Assembly: GCA_942491345.1 (NCBI GenBank)
Contig: CALOAN010000003.1
Coordinates: forward strand, 1 to 64,000
Length of the DNA stretch: 64,000 nucleotides
Direction: 5' to 3'
DNA from: JAHEEL01 sp942491345
Lineage (GTDB): Bacteria > Actinomycetota > Acidimicrobiia > Spongiisociales > UBA5794
This document shows, one piece after another, positions 15,843 through 24,424 of this stretch. The first letter of the stretch is position 1. Each line of letters begins with the position of its first letter. Both the position numbers and the translations under genes were made by a program. The notes below the pieces were generated by a model, which saw nothing but the letters and a program-made list of their open reading frames with translations, was not told the DNA's origin and made no database searches.

Positions 15843-17105
15843 TTATGGGGGTGTTCCGCTGGTGGTGTAGGTGTGGCCGAGTCGGCTGGTCCATTGGTGG
15901 TCGCCGTTGGGGAGGGGTGTGTAGGTCCAGGCGTGTTGGTGGCGGATGCAGTGGTCGTGGCGGCAGAGTGGCCCGAGGTTGTTTTCGGTGGTTGGGCCGC
16001 CGTCGCTGTAGGGGGTGCGGTGGTCGAGGTCGGCGTTGATGGCGGGCATGCGGCAGCCGGGGAAGACGCAGGTGGGGTTGCGTGCCTCGACCGCTCTGCG
16101 TTGCGCAGCGGTGGGGCGGCGCCTCGTGATACCGGTGTGGGTGGGTTGGCCGGTATCCGGGTTGGTGATGGTGTAGCGCCATTCTGCGTCGGTTTGGTGT
16201 TTGGTGACGCGGCGGGCGATGTCGGCAATGACGGGTCCGTAGCCGGCGAGGTCGCCGGGGTGGTTGTTGAGTTCGGTGAGGGTGTCGAGGTCGACGCGCA
16301 GGTCGATGACGCCGCGATCGGTTTTGCCGTATGCGGTGCCGCAGAGGAGGTCGAGGTAGACGTCGGCTCGGAGTTGGTCCATGGTCCGGTGTTCGTCTTT
16401 GTGGCGGAGGGAGCGTGCGATGTGGTTGATGCGCTGCGCGGCGGCCATCACCCGGTCGGGGGGCAGGTCCATGCCCAAGAGGTTCGCGGTGCCCGAGTCG
16501 TTGGCTTCGACAGCGACGCGTCGTTCCTTGACGGCGTCTTGGTAGCGGCGGGTGGCGTCGTCGGGTTCGGCCTCGATACACAGCCTGCGCAGTCGGGCAT
16601 GTAACTGTCCGGTGGTGTAGCGGGTGGCGTCGTCGGCGATCTGGTCGACGATGCGGCGGGCCACATCGTCGTCGAGATGGCTGGTGCCGTCCAACAGGAC
16701 GCGTGCCCTGCGCAGGTCCAACACACCCGAGGCGAGCATGTCGTGGATGTGGGGGAGGCGGGTGGCGAGTTCGAGGGCGATGCCGATCTCGGTGTCGGCG
16801 CTGCGGCGGGTGAGATGCAGTGCGGCTCGGACCTCGGCAGCGGCGGCTTCAGCAGCATCTGATCGTTTCGTGTCGTCGTCGTCCAAGATGTCAACAACGG
16901 CGGCCATATCCGCATACATCGACGCCGTGTAGTGCGACACGAGTCGCTGGTGGGCGCGCAGTACGACGATGCGGTCATACCCGGAGACCCGCCTCACGTC
17001 GATCGAGGCCAGGAAAGCAGCCAGGATCGGGCCCGGTTCCATTGCATCCAAGCCGGATGGGATCCCCTCGTCGTAACCACACTTGGCGTCGTACAAATCC
17101 AACAT
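15843..17105 (-). CDS. DUF222 domain HNH endonuclease
   Basis: 420 residues. Residues about 30-290 are the all-helical DUF222 region typical of a multicopy actinobacterial family (13E12-like). The C-terminus has the HNH/McrA-type nuclease: NPTCVFPGCRMPAINADLDH, YSDGGPTTENNLGPLCRHDH, with two Cys pairs and the DH and H residues for metal and catalysis. These proteins are often in mobile or variable loci, although their cellular role is not established. Translation starts at ATG 17105, six bases after a TACGTT element, so the mRNA is probably leaderless. The gene borders the decayed patch at 14.5-15.8 kb, which fits a locus of past rearrangement. Confidence 0.92.
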   Translation of the reverse strand: MLDLYDAKCGYDEGIPSGLDAMEPGPILAAFLASIDVRRVSGYDRIVVLRAHQRLVSHYTASMYADMAAVVDILDDDDTKRSDAAEAAAAEVRAALHLTRRSADTEIGIALELATRLPHIHDMLASGVLDLRRARVLLDGTSHLDDDVARRIVDQIADDATRYTTGQLHARLRRLCIEAEPDDATRRYQDAVKERRVAVEANDSGTANLLGMDLPPDRVMAAAQRINHIARSLRHKDEHRTMDQLRADVYLDLLCGTAYGKTDRGVIDLRVDLDTLTELNNHPGDLAGYGPVIADIARRVTKHQTDAEWRYTITNPDTGQPTHTGITRRRPTAAQRRAVEARNPTCVFPGCRMPAINADLDHRTPYSDGGPTTENNLGPLCRHDHCIRHQHAWTYTPLPNGDHQWTSRLGHTYTTSGTPP

Positions 17106-17111
17106 ACCGGC

Positions 17112-17117
17112 AACGTA
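17112..17117 (-). promoter_or_regulatory. -10 element for leaderless HNH gene mRNA
   Basis: Minus-strand TACGTT, six bases, ATG. No Shine-Dalgarno in the gap. Confidence 0.45.
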
Positions 17118-17275
17118 TCACCCCCCTACGACACAAAACCGGTTCGACGAAGAGAAACCAGAGGAAATCCGAGAAACGCCGGAAACTCATGCCGACAACG
17201 AGCCACGACACGCGCGATACCACTCCGACCTGTTGTTCCGGCGTAGGTATTGCCCGGGGCGGGTAGGGCTGCCCT

Positions 17276-19438
17276 CTACCGGAAGTTCTCCCCAGACTCG
17301 GCGTGAGTACGGAGGATTGCGGCCGGTTCGAAGCGAACACCATGGCGTTCCGCGAGGGCATCGAGTTTCGCGACGATCTCGGCCGCGCCAACCCGATCAA
17401 CCCACCAGAACGGGCCTCCTCGGAACGGCGGGAATCCGAGGCCCAAGACGGCTCCCATGTCGCCGTCGAGCGCCGACTGGAGCACACCCTCCTCGAGACA
17501 GCGTGCCGCTTCGTTGACCATGGCGAGGGAGATCCGTTCTTGGATCTCCGCCTCGGGGATCACGCGACGCGGACCGATACCGAGCGCCTGGTAGACGGTC
17601 TCATCGACACCACCTCGTTTGCCCTTGTCGTCGTATTTGTAGAAGCCGCGTCCGTTCTTGCGTCCCATCCGTTCATCGCCGACGAGGTTGCCGGCCATCG
17701 TCGGAGCGGCCATTCGTTCACCGAAGGCATCGAGCATGACTTGTGCGATGTGTGCTTCGACGTCGATGCCGACTTCGTCGCTCAGCAGAACGGGACCGAC
17801 GGGGAAACCCCACGCGGTCATGGCGTCGTCGATGGCCTCGATCGACGCTCCGTCTTCGAGGAGATGGAACGACTCGTTCAGGTACGGCACGAGGATTCGT
17901 GTGGTGTAGAAACCCGGACCGTCCTTCACCACAATCACCGTCTTGCCTTGGCGCTTTCCGACCTCGACGGCCGTCACCGTCGCCCAATCTGCCGTTTCCT
18001 TCGTGACGATCACCTCGAGTAGCGGCATACGTTCGACCGGTGAGAAGTAGTGCATGCCGAGCACGGCTTCGGGCCGGGCGGCATTCGCCGCGATCTCGCT
18101 GATCGGCAGCGATGACGTGTTCGAGGCGAACACGGTCCCTTCCGGTGTGATCGCTTCAACCTCGGCGAGGAGCGCCTGCTTGAGTTCCAGACTCTCGAAT
18201 ACCGCTTCGATCACGAGGTCCGCGTTCTGGAATCCGCTCCAGTCGGTTGTGCCCGTGACCTTGTTCATGGCGCGTTCGGCCTCGAACGGGCGGAGGCGGC
18301 GACGTTTCACCTCGCGCTCGATGTTCTTCGATACGTGTGCCAGCGCACGCTGGACACCCGCGTCATCGACCTCCTTGACGCGCACCGTCGTCCCGGCCTT
18401 CAGAACGGACACCGAGGTAATGCCGGCCCCCATAAGCCCGCCGCCAAGGACTCCGACCTTGGATATCTCGTTGGGCTCGGCGTGCCCGGAGATGCCGGTT
18501 GTGTACTTCATCATCTGCGAGGCGAAGAAGATTCCGCGCAGCGCCTTCGACTCCGGTGACGTGACCAATTCACCGAAGAACACCGCCTCGGCTTCGTACC
18601 CGGCCTCGGGGCCCTCGTCGACGCCTATCTTGACCGCTTCCAGCGCCCGCTTCGGCGCCGGGTACAGACCCTTCGTCTTGGCCAGCATGGCCTCTTCAGC
18701 CCTCCGGAACAGCATGCGCCTGCCGACCGGATTCTGTTCGAGGGCGAGCTCCTGCAGGTGGGTGGGCGCCAAGAATCCCCGAACGGATGATCCGCCGGAC
18801 TCACCGAGATGGCCGAGCGCCTCAGCAGCCCGCAGCTTCGCGATGTCGTAGAGGGACTCAACCGGCACGATCTCATCGACCAAACCGATCTTGTGAGCCT
18901 TGTACGGCCGTACCGAACGACCAGTGAGGATCATGTCGAGTGCGGCAGCGATGCCGATGAGGCGAGGGAGGCGTTGTGTCCCGCCCCCTGCAGGGAGCAC
19001 GCCGAGCTGGACCTCGGGCTGGCCGAGCTGCGTCTTCTTGCCATCGGCCGCGATTCGCATCGATCCGGTGAGGGCGAACTCGAGTCCGCCGCCGAGGCAG
19101 GCACCGTCGATGGCCATCACGACTGGCTTGGCATGAACGGTGTGAAGCGCCTCAACGCGGGCAAACAGCGCGTGCAGCTCGCGGATCGCTTCGGCCGCCT
19201 CGTCGGGATCGGTGAGCGTCTCGAAGAATCGGAGGTCCGCTCCTGCGAGGAAGTTTCCGCTCTTGGCGGAACCGAATACCACCGCCTTGATGGATGGGTC
19301 GTTCTCGATGCGATCGATCACTGCGATGAAATCATCGAAGATCGCCGGGCCGAGCGTGTTCACTGGTTCTCCGGCGCGGTCGAGCAGGACGACGGCGACG
19401 CCGTCCTCGACGTCGAACACGAAGTGCGTGAGTTCCAT
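17276..19438 (-). CDS. fadJ: Fatty-acid oxidation complex alpha subunit (enoyl-CoA hydratase / 3-hydroxyacyl-CoA dehydrogenase)
   Basis: 720 residues, the normal length. Residues about 1-190 form the crotonase fold, with FLAGADLRFFE (oxyanion hole), GACLGGGLEFAL and QPEVQLGVLPAGGGTQRLPR carrying the catalytic Glu positions. A Rossmann NAD site follows near residue 310 (GVLGGGLMGAGI). GMHYFSPVERMPLLEVI and a 3-hydroxyacyl-CoA dehydrogenase C-terminal domain complete it. It hydrates enoyl-CoA and oxidises 3-hydroxyacyl-CoA in beta-oxidation. ATG 19438 is chosen because AGGGAGGA precedes it. The gene lies 10 bases after the thiolase gene, and the two surely form one operon and one complex. FadB and FadJ types are hard to separate here. 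Confidence 0.94.
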   Translation of the reverse strand: MELTHFVFDVEDGVAVVLLDRAGEPVNTLGPAIFDDFIAVIDRIENDPSIKAVVFGSAKSGNFLAGADLRFFETLTDPDEAAEAIRELHALFARVEALHTVHAKPVVMAIDGACLGGGLEFALTGSMRIAADGKKTQLGQPEVQLGVLPAGGGTQRLPRLIGIAAALDMILTGRSVRPYKAHKIGLVDEIVPVESLYDIAKLRAAEALGHLGESGGSSVRGFLAPTHLQELALEQNPVGRRMLFRRAEEAMLAKTKGLYPAPKRALEAVKIGVDEGPEAGYEAEAVFFGELVTSPESKALRGIFFASQMMKYTTGISGHAEPNEISKVGVLGGGLMGAGITSVSVLKAGTTVRVKEVDDAGVQRALAHVSKNIEREVKRRRLRPFEAERAMNKVTGTTDWSGFQNADLVIEAVFESLELKQALLAEVEAITPEGTVFASNTSSLPISEIAANAARPEAVLGMHYFSPVERMPLLEVIVTKETADWATVTAVEVGKRQGKTVIVVKDGPGFYTTRILVPYLNESFHLLEDGASIEAIDDAMTAWGFPVGPVLLSDEVGIDVEAHIAQVMLDAFGERMAAPTMAGNLVGDERMGRKNGRGFYKYDDKGKRGGVDETVYQALGIGPRRVIPEAEIQERISLAMVNEAARCLEEGVLQSALDGDMGAVLGLGFPPFRGGPFWWVDRVGAAEIVAKLDALAERHGVRFEPAAILRTHAESGENFR

Positions 19439-19448
19439 GATGTCCTCC

Positions 19449-20756
19449 CTAGCGCTCGAGCACGACGGCTGCACCGAGCCCGCCTGCCGCACATTGTGTG
19501 ACAAGGGCTCTGCCGCCGTCTCGTCTGGCCAGTTCGTTGGCCATCGTGGTGATCTGGCGTGCACCGGTCGCCCCGAACGGGTGTCCGATGCTGAGCGAAC
19601 CCCCGAAGAGGTTGAACTTGTCGTCGGGGATCTCTCCGATTGCTTCGTCGCGGCCGAGCCAGCGTTGCGCCCACTCGACAGACGCAAACGCCTGGGTATT
19701 CGAGAGGACCTGCGCAGCAAACGCCTCGTGCATGTCGATGATGTCGATGTCGTCGAGCGTCAATCCGGCCTTGTCGAGGGCGATCGGCGTCGCGAACGAC
19801 GGCCCCATGAGCAGCTGCCAGTTCGGATCGAGTGCCGCGAACGCCCACGATCGGATGAAGGCTCGTGGTGCGAAGCCGAGCCGTTCCGCTGTCTTCTCCT
19901 CCATGAGGATCACGGCGGAAGCACCGTCCGTCAGCGGAGACGAATTGCCGGCAGTGATCGTTCCATATTTGCGGTCGAAGGCCGGCCGCAGCGTCGCAAG
20001 CTTCTCCAGGTTGGAGTCCGGGCGGGGGATGTTGTCTCTTGTCACCGTCGTTCGATAGTCCGGCCCGACCGGGAAGGCCATCACCTCATCATCGAAGATG
20101 CCGTTGTCCCATGCCTCGACGGCCTTTTGGTGGGAGCGCAGCGCGTACTCATCTTGAGCCTCGCGGCTGATGCCGTTCTCCTTCGCCATGATCTCCGCGG
20201 ACCCGCCCATTGTGAGAGCGGTGGAACGCTCGGCGATCGCAGGGGGATTCGGTGCCAGGTCTTTCGGGCGGAGTGCGGAGAAGGCCTTGACCTTGCTGCC
20301 GATGTCCTTCGCTGCGTTGGCGTCCATGAGGATGTCGACGAACCGATCCGAGTAGAGGATCGGCGGTTTCGACATGGACTCAGCGCCGCCGGCCACCACG
20401 ATGTCGGCGTCCCCGAGCAAGATCGACTGGGCACCCGAGACGACTGCCTGGGTGGATGTCGCACAGGCTCTGGTCACCGAGAAGGCGTCGACGCTGTCCG
20501 GCATGTCACCGGCAAGGACGATCTCCCGGGCGATGTTCGGGGCTCCGACGTCGGGAATGACCGCTCCGTAGACAATCTGATCGATCTGGTCTCCTGCCAC
20601 ACCGGATCGTTGAAGGAGTTCTCCAACAACACCAGAGGACAGGTCGAGCGCGGAGAGGTCCTTGAAATCCGTTCCGGATTTCACGAACGGTGTACGGAGG
20701 CCGTCGACGATCGCGACTCTTCGGCCATACACAACGCCGGGGCGGTTCGCGCTCAT
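19449..20756 (-). CDS. fadA: Acetyl-CoA acyltransferase (beta-ketothiolase)
   Basis: 435 residues. VTRACATSTQAVVSGAQSIL places the nucleophilic cysteine at residue 98. NSSPLTDGASAVILMEE, FGGSLSIGHPFGATGARQI and QCAAGGLGAAVVLER at the C-terminus carry the His and second Cys of the thiolase active site. It cleaves 3-ketoacyl-CoA to acetyl-CoA and a shortened acyl-CoA, the last step of beta-oxidation. It is the first gene of the fadA-fadJ operon, with AAGGAG ahead of ATG 20756. FadI-like by length (FadA proteins are usually about 390 residues), so the symbol is approximate. Confidence 0.93.
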   Translation of the reverse strand: MSANRPGVVYGRRVAIVDGLRTPFVKSGTDFKDLSALDLSSGVVGELLQRSGVAGDQIDQIVYGAVIPDVGAPNIAREIVLAGDMPDSVDAFSVTRACATSTQAVVSGAQSILLGDADIVVAGGAESMSKPPILYSDRFVDILMDANAAKDIGSKVKAFSALRPKDLAPNPPAIAERSTALTMGGSAEIMAKENGISREAQDEYALRSHQKAVEAWDNGIFDDEVMAFPVGPDYRTTVTRDNIPRPDSNLEKLATLRPAFDRKYGTITAGNSSPLTDGASAVILMEEKTAERLGFAPRAFIRSWAFAALDPNWQLLMGPSFATPIALDKAGLTLDDIDIIDMHEAFAAQVLSNTQAFASVEWAQRWLGRDEAIGEIPDDKFNLFGGSLSIGHPFGATGARQITTMANELARRDGGRALVTQCAAGGLGAAVVLER

Positions 20757-20838
20757 GGGGACTCCTTCACGTCGGTGGTCTCACATTCTCGCGCACCCAT
20801 CGCGGCTGGGGAGCGAGACATGCGGCGGGAACGACGAA

Positions 20839-20862
20839 GGCCGCCCCGTTGCGGGGGCGGCC
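20839..20862 (-). terminator. Hairpin after the sigma factor gene
   Basis: Inverted repeat with 9-bp arms GGCCGCCCC/GGGGCGGCC and a 6-base loop, 35 bases past the sigma gene's stop on the minus strand. The trailing sequence TTCGTCGTT is only mildly T-rich. Confidence 0.6.
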
Positions 20863-20896
20863 CTCATGCTGAGACGATTGTGGCGAAAGCCGAGGA

Positions 20897-21859
20897 CTAG
20901 AAGTCCATCGCGTCCTCTCGGAGCCCGAACGCCGGGTGGCGGAGCTTCGACAGGGCGAGCTTCTCGATCGAGCGGACCCTGGTGGGGCCGAGGCCGAGGT
21001 TGCCGCCGATCTCTTCGTGCGTACGTGGGAGTCCATCTTCGAACCCGACCCGCATCGAGAGGATGTAGGCCTCACGCTCGGGCAGGCGGTTGATGGCGTC
21101 CCGGAGAGCCTCGATCGCACTGGCCTTCTCGGTCTCGCGAACCGGGTCCTCTTCGTCGTGGTGGGAGACGAAGTCTCCGAGCACCGCACCGTCTTCTCCG
21201 ACCGGCGCCTCGAGCGACACCGAGTCGTTGACAAGCTGTGCCTCGACGACGGCGTCGAAGGTCAAGCCGGATTCCTCGGAGAGCTCTTCGGGAGTCGGCT
21301 CGCGCCCAAGCTCGGAGAGCAGGCGGTTCCTGGTGCTGTTGAGCGTGACGAGCGTGTCATGCAGGGAGTTCGGGAGACGAACCGTGCGCGACTTCTCGGC
21401 CACAGCGCGCTGCATGGACTGGCGAATCCACCATGTCGCATAGGTTGAGAACTTGAAGCCCTTGCGCCAGTCGAACTTCTCAACCGCACGGATGAGGCCG
21501 AGGTTGCCCTCCTGGATGAGGTCGATGAACTCGATGCCGTACTGGCTGCGGTAGCGCTTGGCCTGGCTCACAACCAGCCGGAGGTTCGCCTGGGTGAAGC
21601 GCTCACGGGCCTCACGTCCCTTGCGGGCGGCGCGCTGGAGGCGCACTTTTTCGGCGCCTCGCACCGAGACTGCGGCGAGCTGTTCCTCAGCCGCGGTTCC
21701 GGCCTCGATAGCCTGAGCGAGCTCAACTTCTTCGTCTGCGGTGAGCAGCTCGTGATATGAGATCTCTTGAAGGTAGCGAGTCAGGCTGTCGCCCATTTCG
21801 AGCGGTTGACCCACCCATCGCATCTTTTCTGCCGTCTTCATGTTTGTGAAATCCTTCAC
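20897..21859 (-). CDS. RNA polymerase sigma-70 factor (RpoD/group 2 type)
   Basis: 320 residues, with regions 1.2 to 4 and no long region 1.1. Region 1.2 is DSLTRYLQEISYHELLTADE. Region 2 includes RLVVSQAKRYR, IEFIDLIQEGNLGLIRAVEK and FSTYATWWIRQSMQRA, which are the core-binding and -10-recognition elements. Region 3 has REPTPEELSEESGL. Region 4 has LPEREAYILSMRVGF and HEEIGGNLGLGPTRVRSIEKLALSKLR as the -35-binding helix-turn-helix. The length suggests a group 2 or short primary sigma, like actinobacterial SigB/HrdB relatives. It is monocistronic with a terminator hairpin. The first Met is uncertain; a start at MGDSLTRY is possible. Confidence 0.93.
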   Translation of the reverse strand: MKDFTNMKTAEKMRWVGQPLEMGDSLTRYLQEISYHELLTADEEVELAQAIEAGTAAEEQLAAVSVRGAEKVRLQRAARKGREARERFTQANLRLVVSQAKRYRSQYGIEFIDLIQEGNLGLIRAVEKFDWRKGFKFSTYATWWIRQSMQRAVAEKSRTVRLPNSLHDTLVTLNSTRNRLLSELGREPTPEELSEESGLTFDAVVEAQLVNDSVSLEAPVGEDGAVLGDFVSHHDEEDPVRETEKASAIEALRDAINRLPEREAYILSMRVGFEDGLPRTHEEIGGNLGLGPTRVRSIEKLALSKLRHPAFGLREDAMDF

Positions 21860-22099
21860 CTGTAGGTTCGCGTCTCAGCGCTGTCCGTCTTGGAGATTCG
21901 GCCCAATAGGTTCCAGCGTCCCCATTTAGACGCTCAACCTCGGAAATTAGTTCCCGGTCGGTAGGCCTTCGTACACGGAACAACACTCTCAACAACGGAG
22001 GGGTTCCACGAGCCGACCAGCTCGTTCGAGGGCCCAATATCGCACACTTTGGCTCAGACATCAAGTGTTGATCGCGATTCCCGCCCCGATCCCTGGTCG

Positions 22100-22105
22100 T
22101 ACACT
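22100..22105 (+). promoter_or_regulatory. -10 element for leaderless thioesterase mRNA
   Basis: TACACT, six bases, then ATG 22112, with no Shine-Dalgarno. Confidence 0.5.
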
Positions 22106-22111
22106 CGCGCC

Positions 22112-22570
22112 ATGTCCGAGTTCGACACCCTCGCCGATCTGGTCGAAGTGACCGAGAAGCTCATTCCGTTCAACCGAATCCTGGGCGTTCGCGACTGCCG
22201 GATCGACGACGACGGCGTGGCCAGGATCAGGGTCGACCACCGCGAAGACCTGGTCGGCAACTTCGCCCGCGGGTTCCTTCACGGCGGTGTTGTGGCGGCG
22301 ACACTCGACGTCGCCGGCGGGATCGCGGCGATGATGGCGGTGGTCGGACGTACACCGCCCACTACCAGGGAAGAAGCCGGTCGCATCTTCTCGAACATCA
22401 GCACGATCGACATGCGCATCGACTACCTCCGGCCGGGTGTCGGCGATTGGTTCGATGCCTCGGCTTCGGTGCTGCGCGGCGGCTCCAGAGTGGTTGTCAC
22501 CCGCATGGAATTCCACAACGACGAGGGCACGCTGGTCGCGGTCGGAACCGGTACCTACATCGTCGGGTGA
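22112..22570 (+). CDS. PaaI-like hotdog-fold thioesterase
   Basis: 152 residues. The central helix and catalytic loop of the hotdog fold are visible as GFLHGGVVAATLDVAGGIAA (residues about 58-77), where HGG is the usual substrate loop of PaaI-type thioesterases. The last strands are IDMRIDYLRPG, SRVVVTRMEFHND and VAVGTGTYIVG. Such enzymes hydrolyse acyl- or aryl-CoA thioesters; the substrate here is unknown. ATG 22112 is chosen because a -10 element lies six bases upstream; a longer frame would read through that promoter. It is a single gene, divergent from the sigma factor. Confidence 0.85.
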   Translation: MSEFDTLADLVEVTEKLIPFNRILGVRDCRIDDDGVARIRVDHREDLVGNFARGFLHGGVVAATLDVAGGIAAMMAVVGRTPPTTREEAGRIFSNISTIDMRIDYLRPGVGDWFDASASVLRGGSRVVVTRMEFHNDEGTLVAVGTGTYIVG

Positions 22571-22596
22571 CCTGCCGTTTCTCATTGACCGAGAGG

Positions 22597-23028
22597 TCAC
22601 ACGGTCCGTGGGTCGATCCAGCGGAGACCTGGGAATCTTGCGAAGTCCCCGTCTGTCGAGATCCACTCAGAGCCGGATTCGATTGCGATCGCCGCGAGGT
22701 AGGCGTCTGGGATCAGGTTCCCGCGCGCTGATGTTTCCCCGGCAAGCATCGTGAAGATGTCCCAGTGACGAGGTCCCGGCTGGACGAGTTCGGCCTGCGG
22801 TTGTGCGCGTAGGGCCTCCACGAACTCGAGTGCATCGATGAATGGGGTTGGCGTCTTGAAGATCTTCGGGTGGGTGACGACACGAAGGAAACCGCTCAGG
22901 ACGATCGGCGTGAGGCCAAAGGCTCCGGGAGCAGAGATCGTCTCGTCGATGACGGCCCGGCACGGTTCGTGGTGGTCCGCATCGGCTCGGTGAGCGTTGA
23001 CGAGGATGTTGACATCAAACAGCCTCAT
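22597..23028 (-). CDS. vapC: VapC-type PIN domain toxin
   Basis: 143 residues. The PIN fold starts LFDVNILVNAHR, with Asp5 the first metal-binding acid. LTPIVLSGFLRVVTHPKIF and NLIPDAYLAAIAIESGSEWIS hold the middle acids, and TDGDFARFPGLRWIDP the last acid pair. PIN toxins are Mg-dependent ribonucleases. It overlaps vapB by four bases (ATGA), the usual coupling of antitoxin and toxin. The target RNA cannot be told from sequence. Confidence 0.92.
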   Translation of the reverse strand: MRLFDVNILVNAHRADADHHEPCRAVIDETISAPGAFGLTPIVLSGFLRVVTHPKIFKTPTPFIDALEFVEALRAQPQAELVQPGPRHWDIFTMLAGETSARGNLIPDAYLAAIAIESGSEWISTDGDFARFPGLRWIDPRTV

Positions 23029-23264
23029 CGGCCCTCCATGAGGTTGAGAAGTGCCGCCGAGTCGTCGAGGTCGACTCCGGGGAGAAGACCGTCGCCGGCG
23101 AACACTGGGAGGTCGGGTGCGGGAGAGTCTGCGATTGCGCGGCGTGCAGCGAGTTGTCGGCGCACCGCTTCTTCGATGAAGGCAGTCAAGGTTTCACCGC
23201 TGGCCGCAGCTTCGGCCTTGACCGCTGTGAGGAGATCATCATCCATCCTGATGGTCGTTCGCAT
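23025..23264 (-). CDS. vapB: VapB-type ribbon-helix-helix antitoxin
   Basis: 79 residues. TTIRMDDDLLTAVKAEAAAS forms the beta strand and first helix of a ribbon-helix-helix, and GETLTAFIEEAVRRQLAARR the second. The C-terminal tail (DLDDSAALLNLMEGR) is the part expected to wrap the toxin. The ATG lies seven bases after a TATGTT -10 and has no Shine-Dalgarno, so the vapBC mRNA is probably leaderless. A perfect 10-bp-arm inverted repeat covers the promoter and is the likely operator for autorepression. Confidence 0.92.
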   Translation of the reverse strand: MRTTIRMDDDLLTAVKAEAAASGETLTAFIEEAVRRQLAARRAIADSPAPDLPVFAGDGLLPGVDLDDSAALLNLMEGR

Positions 23265-23271
23265 ACATCAA

Positions 23272-23300
23272 AACATATTGATAAGTCATCAATATGTCAA
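23272..23300 (-). promoter_or_regulatory. vapBC promoter with overlapping palindromic operator
   Basis: On the minus strand TTGACA (23300-23295), a 17-base spacer and TATGTT (23277-23272). A perfect inverted repeat, arms ACATATTGAT and ATCAATATGT (23273-23282 and 23288-23297) with spacer AAGTC, covers most of the promoter. This is the most canonical promoter in the window. Its -35 overlaps the stop codon of the upstream amidohydrolase gene. Confidence 0.85.
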
Positions 23301-24385
23301 TCAGTGACGATCCGGCCCGATCGGATGATCACCACCGGGTCGAGCAGCGTCTCGAGATTCTCCCTCGGGTCATCTCGGACGAACACCGCGTCGGCGGTTG
23401 CTCCGGGAGCGAAGTTGTGTTCAACACCGAGGTAGTCGTATGCGGCTCGTGTGACGGCATGAAGCGCGGCAAGTCTGGAAAGCCCGAGTTCGTGGAGGCG
23501 GATCGCCTCGAGGGCGACTTTCCCGTGGGGTACCGCCAGATCCGTGCCGGCAAGAACGGTCACGCCGAGCCGTTCGGCCTCGGGTAGAAGCTCTCGCACG
23601 TTCCCGACACCTTGCGCCAGTAGCTTCCGGCCGGAACTGTCGGCCCCGAGGAACCCGATGATGGATTCGGCGCCGAGGATCGTCGGAACCCATGCGGCGT
23701 TGTGGCCTGCGAGCCGCGGCAGGTCGTCCACAGACAGGAACAACCCGTGCTCGATCGAGTCCACGCCGGCATCAACAGCCGGTCGGATGCCCGCGGGCGC
23801 CATGGTGTGCACGGCGACCCTTCTCCCTGCTGCGTGAGCAACGTCGACGGCAGCGCGCAGCGCCGCCTCGCCGTAGTTGGCTTGCGGTCCCACGCCCCTG
23901 CGCGGCCAGTCGCCGATGATCTTCACCCACGATGCGGGACCGGTAGCTGACGCCCGGACGGCCTCTGCGAGTCCGGCCTCGTCAACCTCACATCCGTAGT
24001 CCGGGTAGTAGCCGCCCGGCGGGGCGATCATGCGTCCGGCCATCCGCATCGCCGGACGCGTGGCAGGGGGAGCGGCGAGGATCTCGAGCGAGACGTCGCT
24101 CGACGACCCCTTGTCCGCGATCAGGAGCACACCACCCTCCACCTGCATCCAGGCGTTCTTGATGCAGTTCGATCGAATATCGTCGTCGGTGAGCGATCCT
24201 CCCTGACCGATGCTGTCCATGCCGACATGGGCGTGGCAGTCGGCGAGACCGGGGAGAGCGTAGAGCTGCTCGGTCGAGACCTCCTCGTCGATCGGCCCAT
24301 CATCGGGATTCGTGAACGCGTCTCCCTCGACGACAAGCGGTGTAGGACGTCCTCCAGGCTCCCGAATGGTGATCAGCGTCCGCAT
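23297..24385 (-). CDS. Amidohydrolase family protein
   Basis: 362 residues. The metal-dependent TIM-barrel signature is ALPGLADCHAHVGMDS (HxH near residue 51). Later residues fit the family: WVKIIGD (Lys), RRVAVHTMA and SIEHGLF (His ligands), VLAGTDLAVPHG (Asp). The C-terminus ends with the small beta sandwich FAPGATADAVFVRDDP...IIRSGRIV. The closest types are imidazolonepropionase/prolidase-like amidohydrolases; the substrate is unknown. ATG 24385 sits seven bases past TACGCT, so it is probably leaderless. Its stop overlaps the vapBC -35 region. Confidence 0.88.
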   Translation of the reverse strand: MRTLITIREPGGRPTPLVVEGDAFTNPDDGPIDEEVSTEQLYALPGLADCHAHVGMDSIGQGGSLTDDDIRSNCIKNAWMQVEGGVLLIADKGSSSDVSLEILAAPPATRPAMRMAGRMIAPPGGYYPDYGCEVDEAGLAEAVRASATGPASWVKIIGDWPRRGVGPQANYGEAALRAAVDVAHAAGRRVAVHTMAPAGIRPAVDAGVDSIEHGLFLSVDDLPRLAGHNAAWVPTILGAESIIGFLGADSSGRKLLAQGVGNVRELLPEAERLGVTVLAGTDLAVPHGKVALEAIRLHELGLSRLAALHAVTRAAYDYLGVEHNFAPGATADAVFVRDDPRENLETLLDPVVIIRSGRIVTD

Positions 24386-24392
24386 GGGAGAC

Positions 24393-24398
24393 AGCGTA
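24393..24398 (-). promoter_or_regulatory. -10 element for leaderless amidohydrolase mRNA
   Basis: Minus-strand TACGCT, seven bases, ATG. The same hexamer precedes the genes at 37827 and 56516. Confidence 0.5.
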
Positions 24399-24424
24399 TC
24401 GGCAGAATCAACCGCCCGAGGACC

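Noticed and set aside
15819..16604. Open frame of 261 codons opposite the DUF222/HNH gene
   Set aside because: Val/Gly/Ala-rich composition with no domain, antisense to a well-supported gene.
19439..19720. N-terminal extension of the FadJ protein
   Set aside because: It overlaps the conserved C-terminus of the thiolase in another frame; AGGGAGGA supports the start at 19438.
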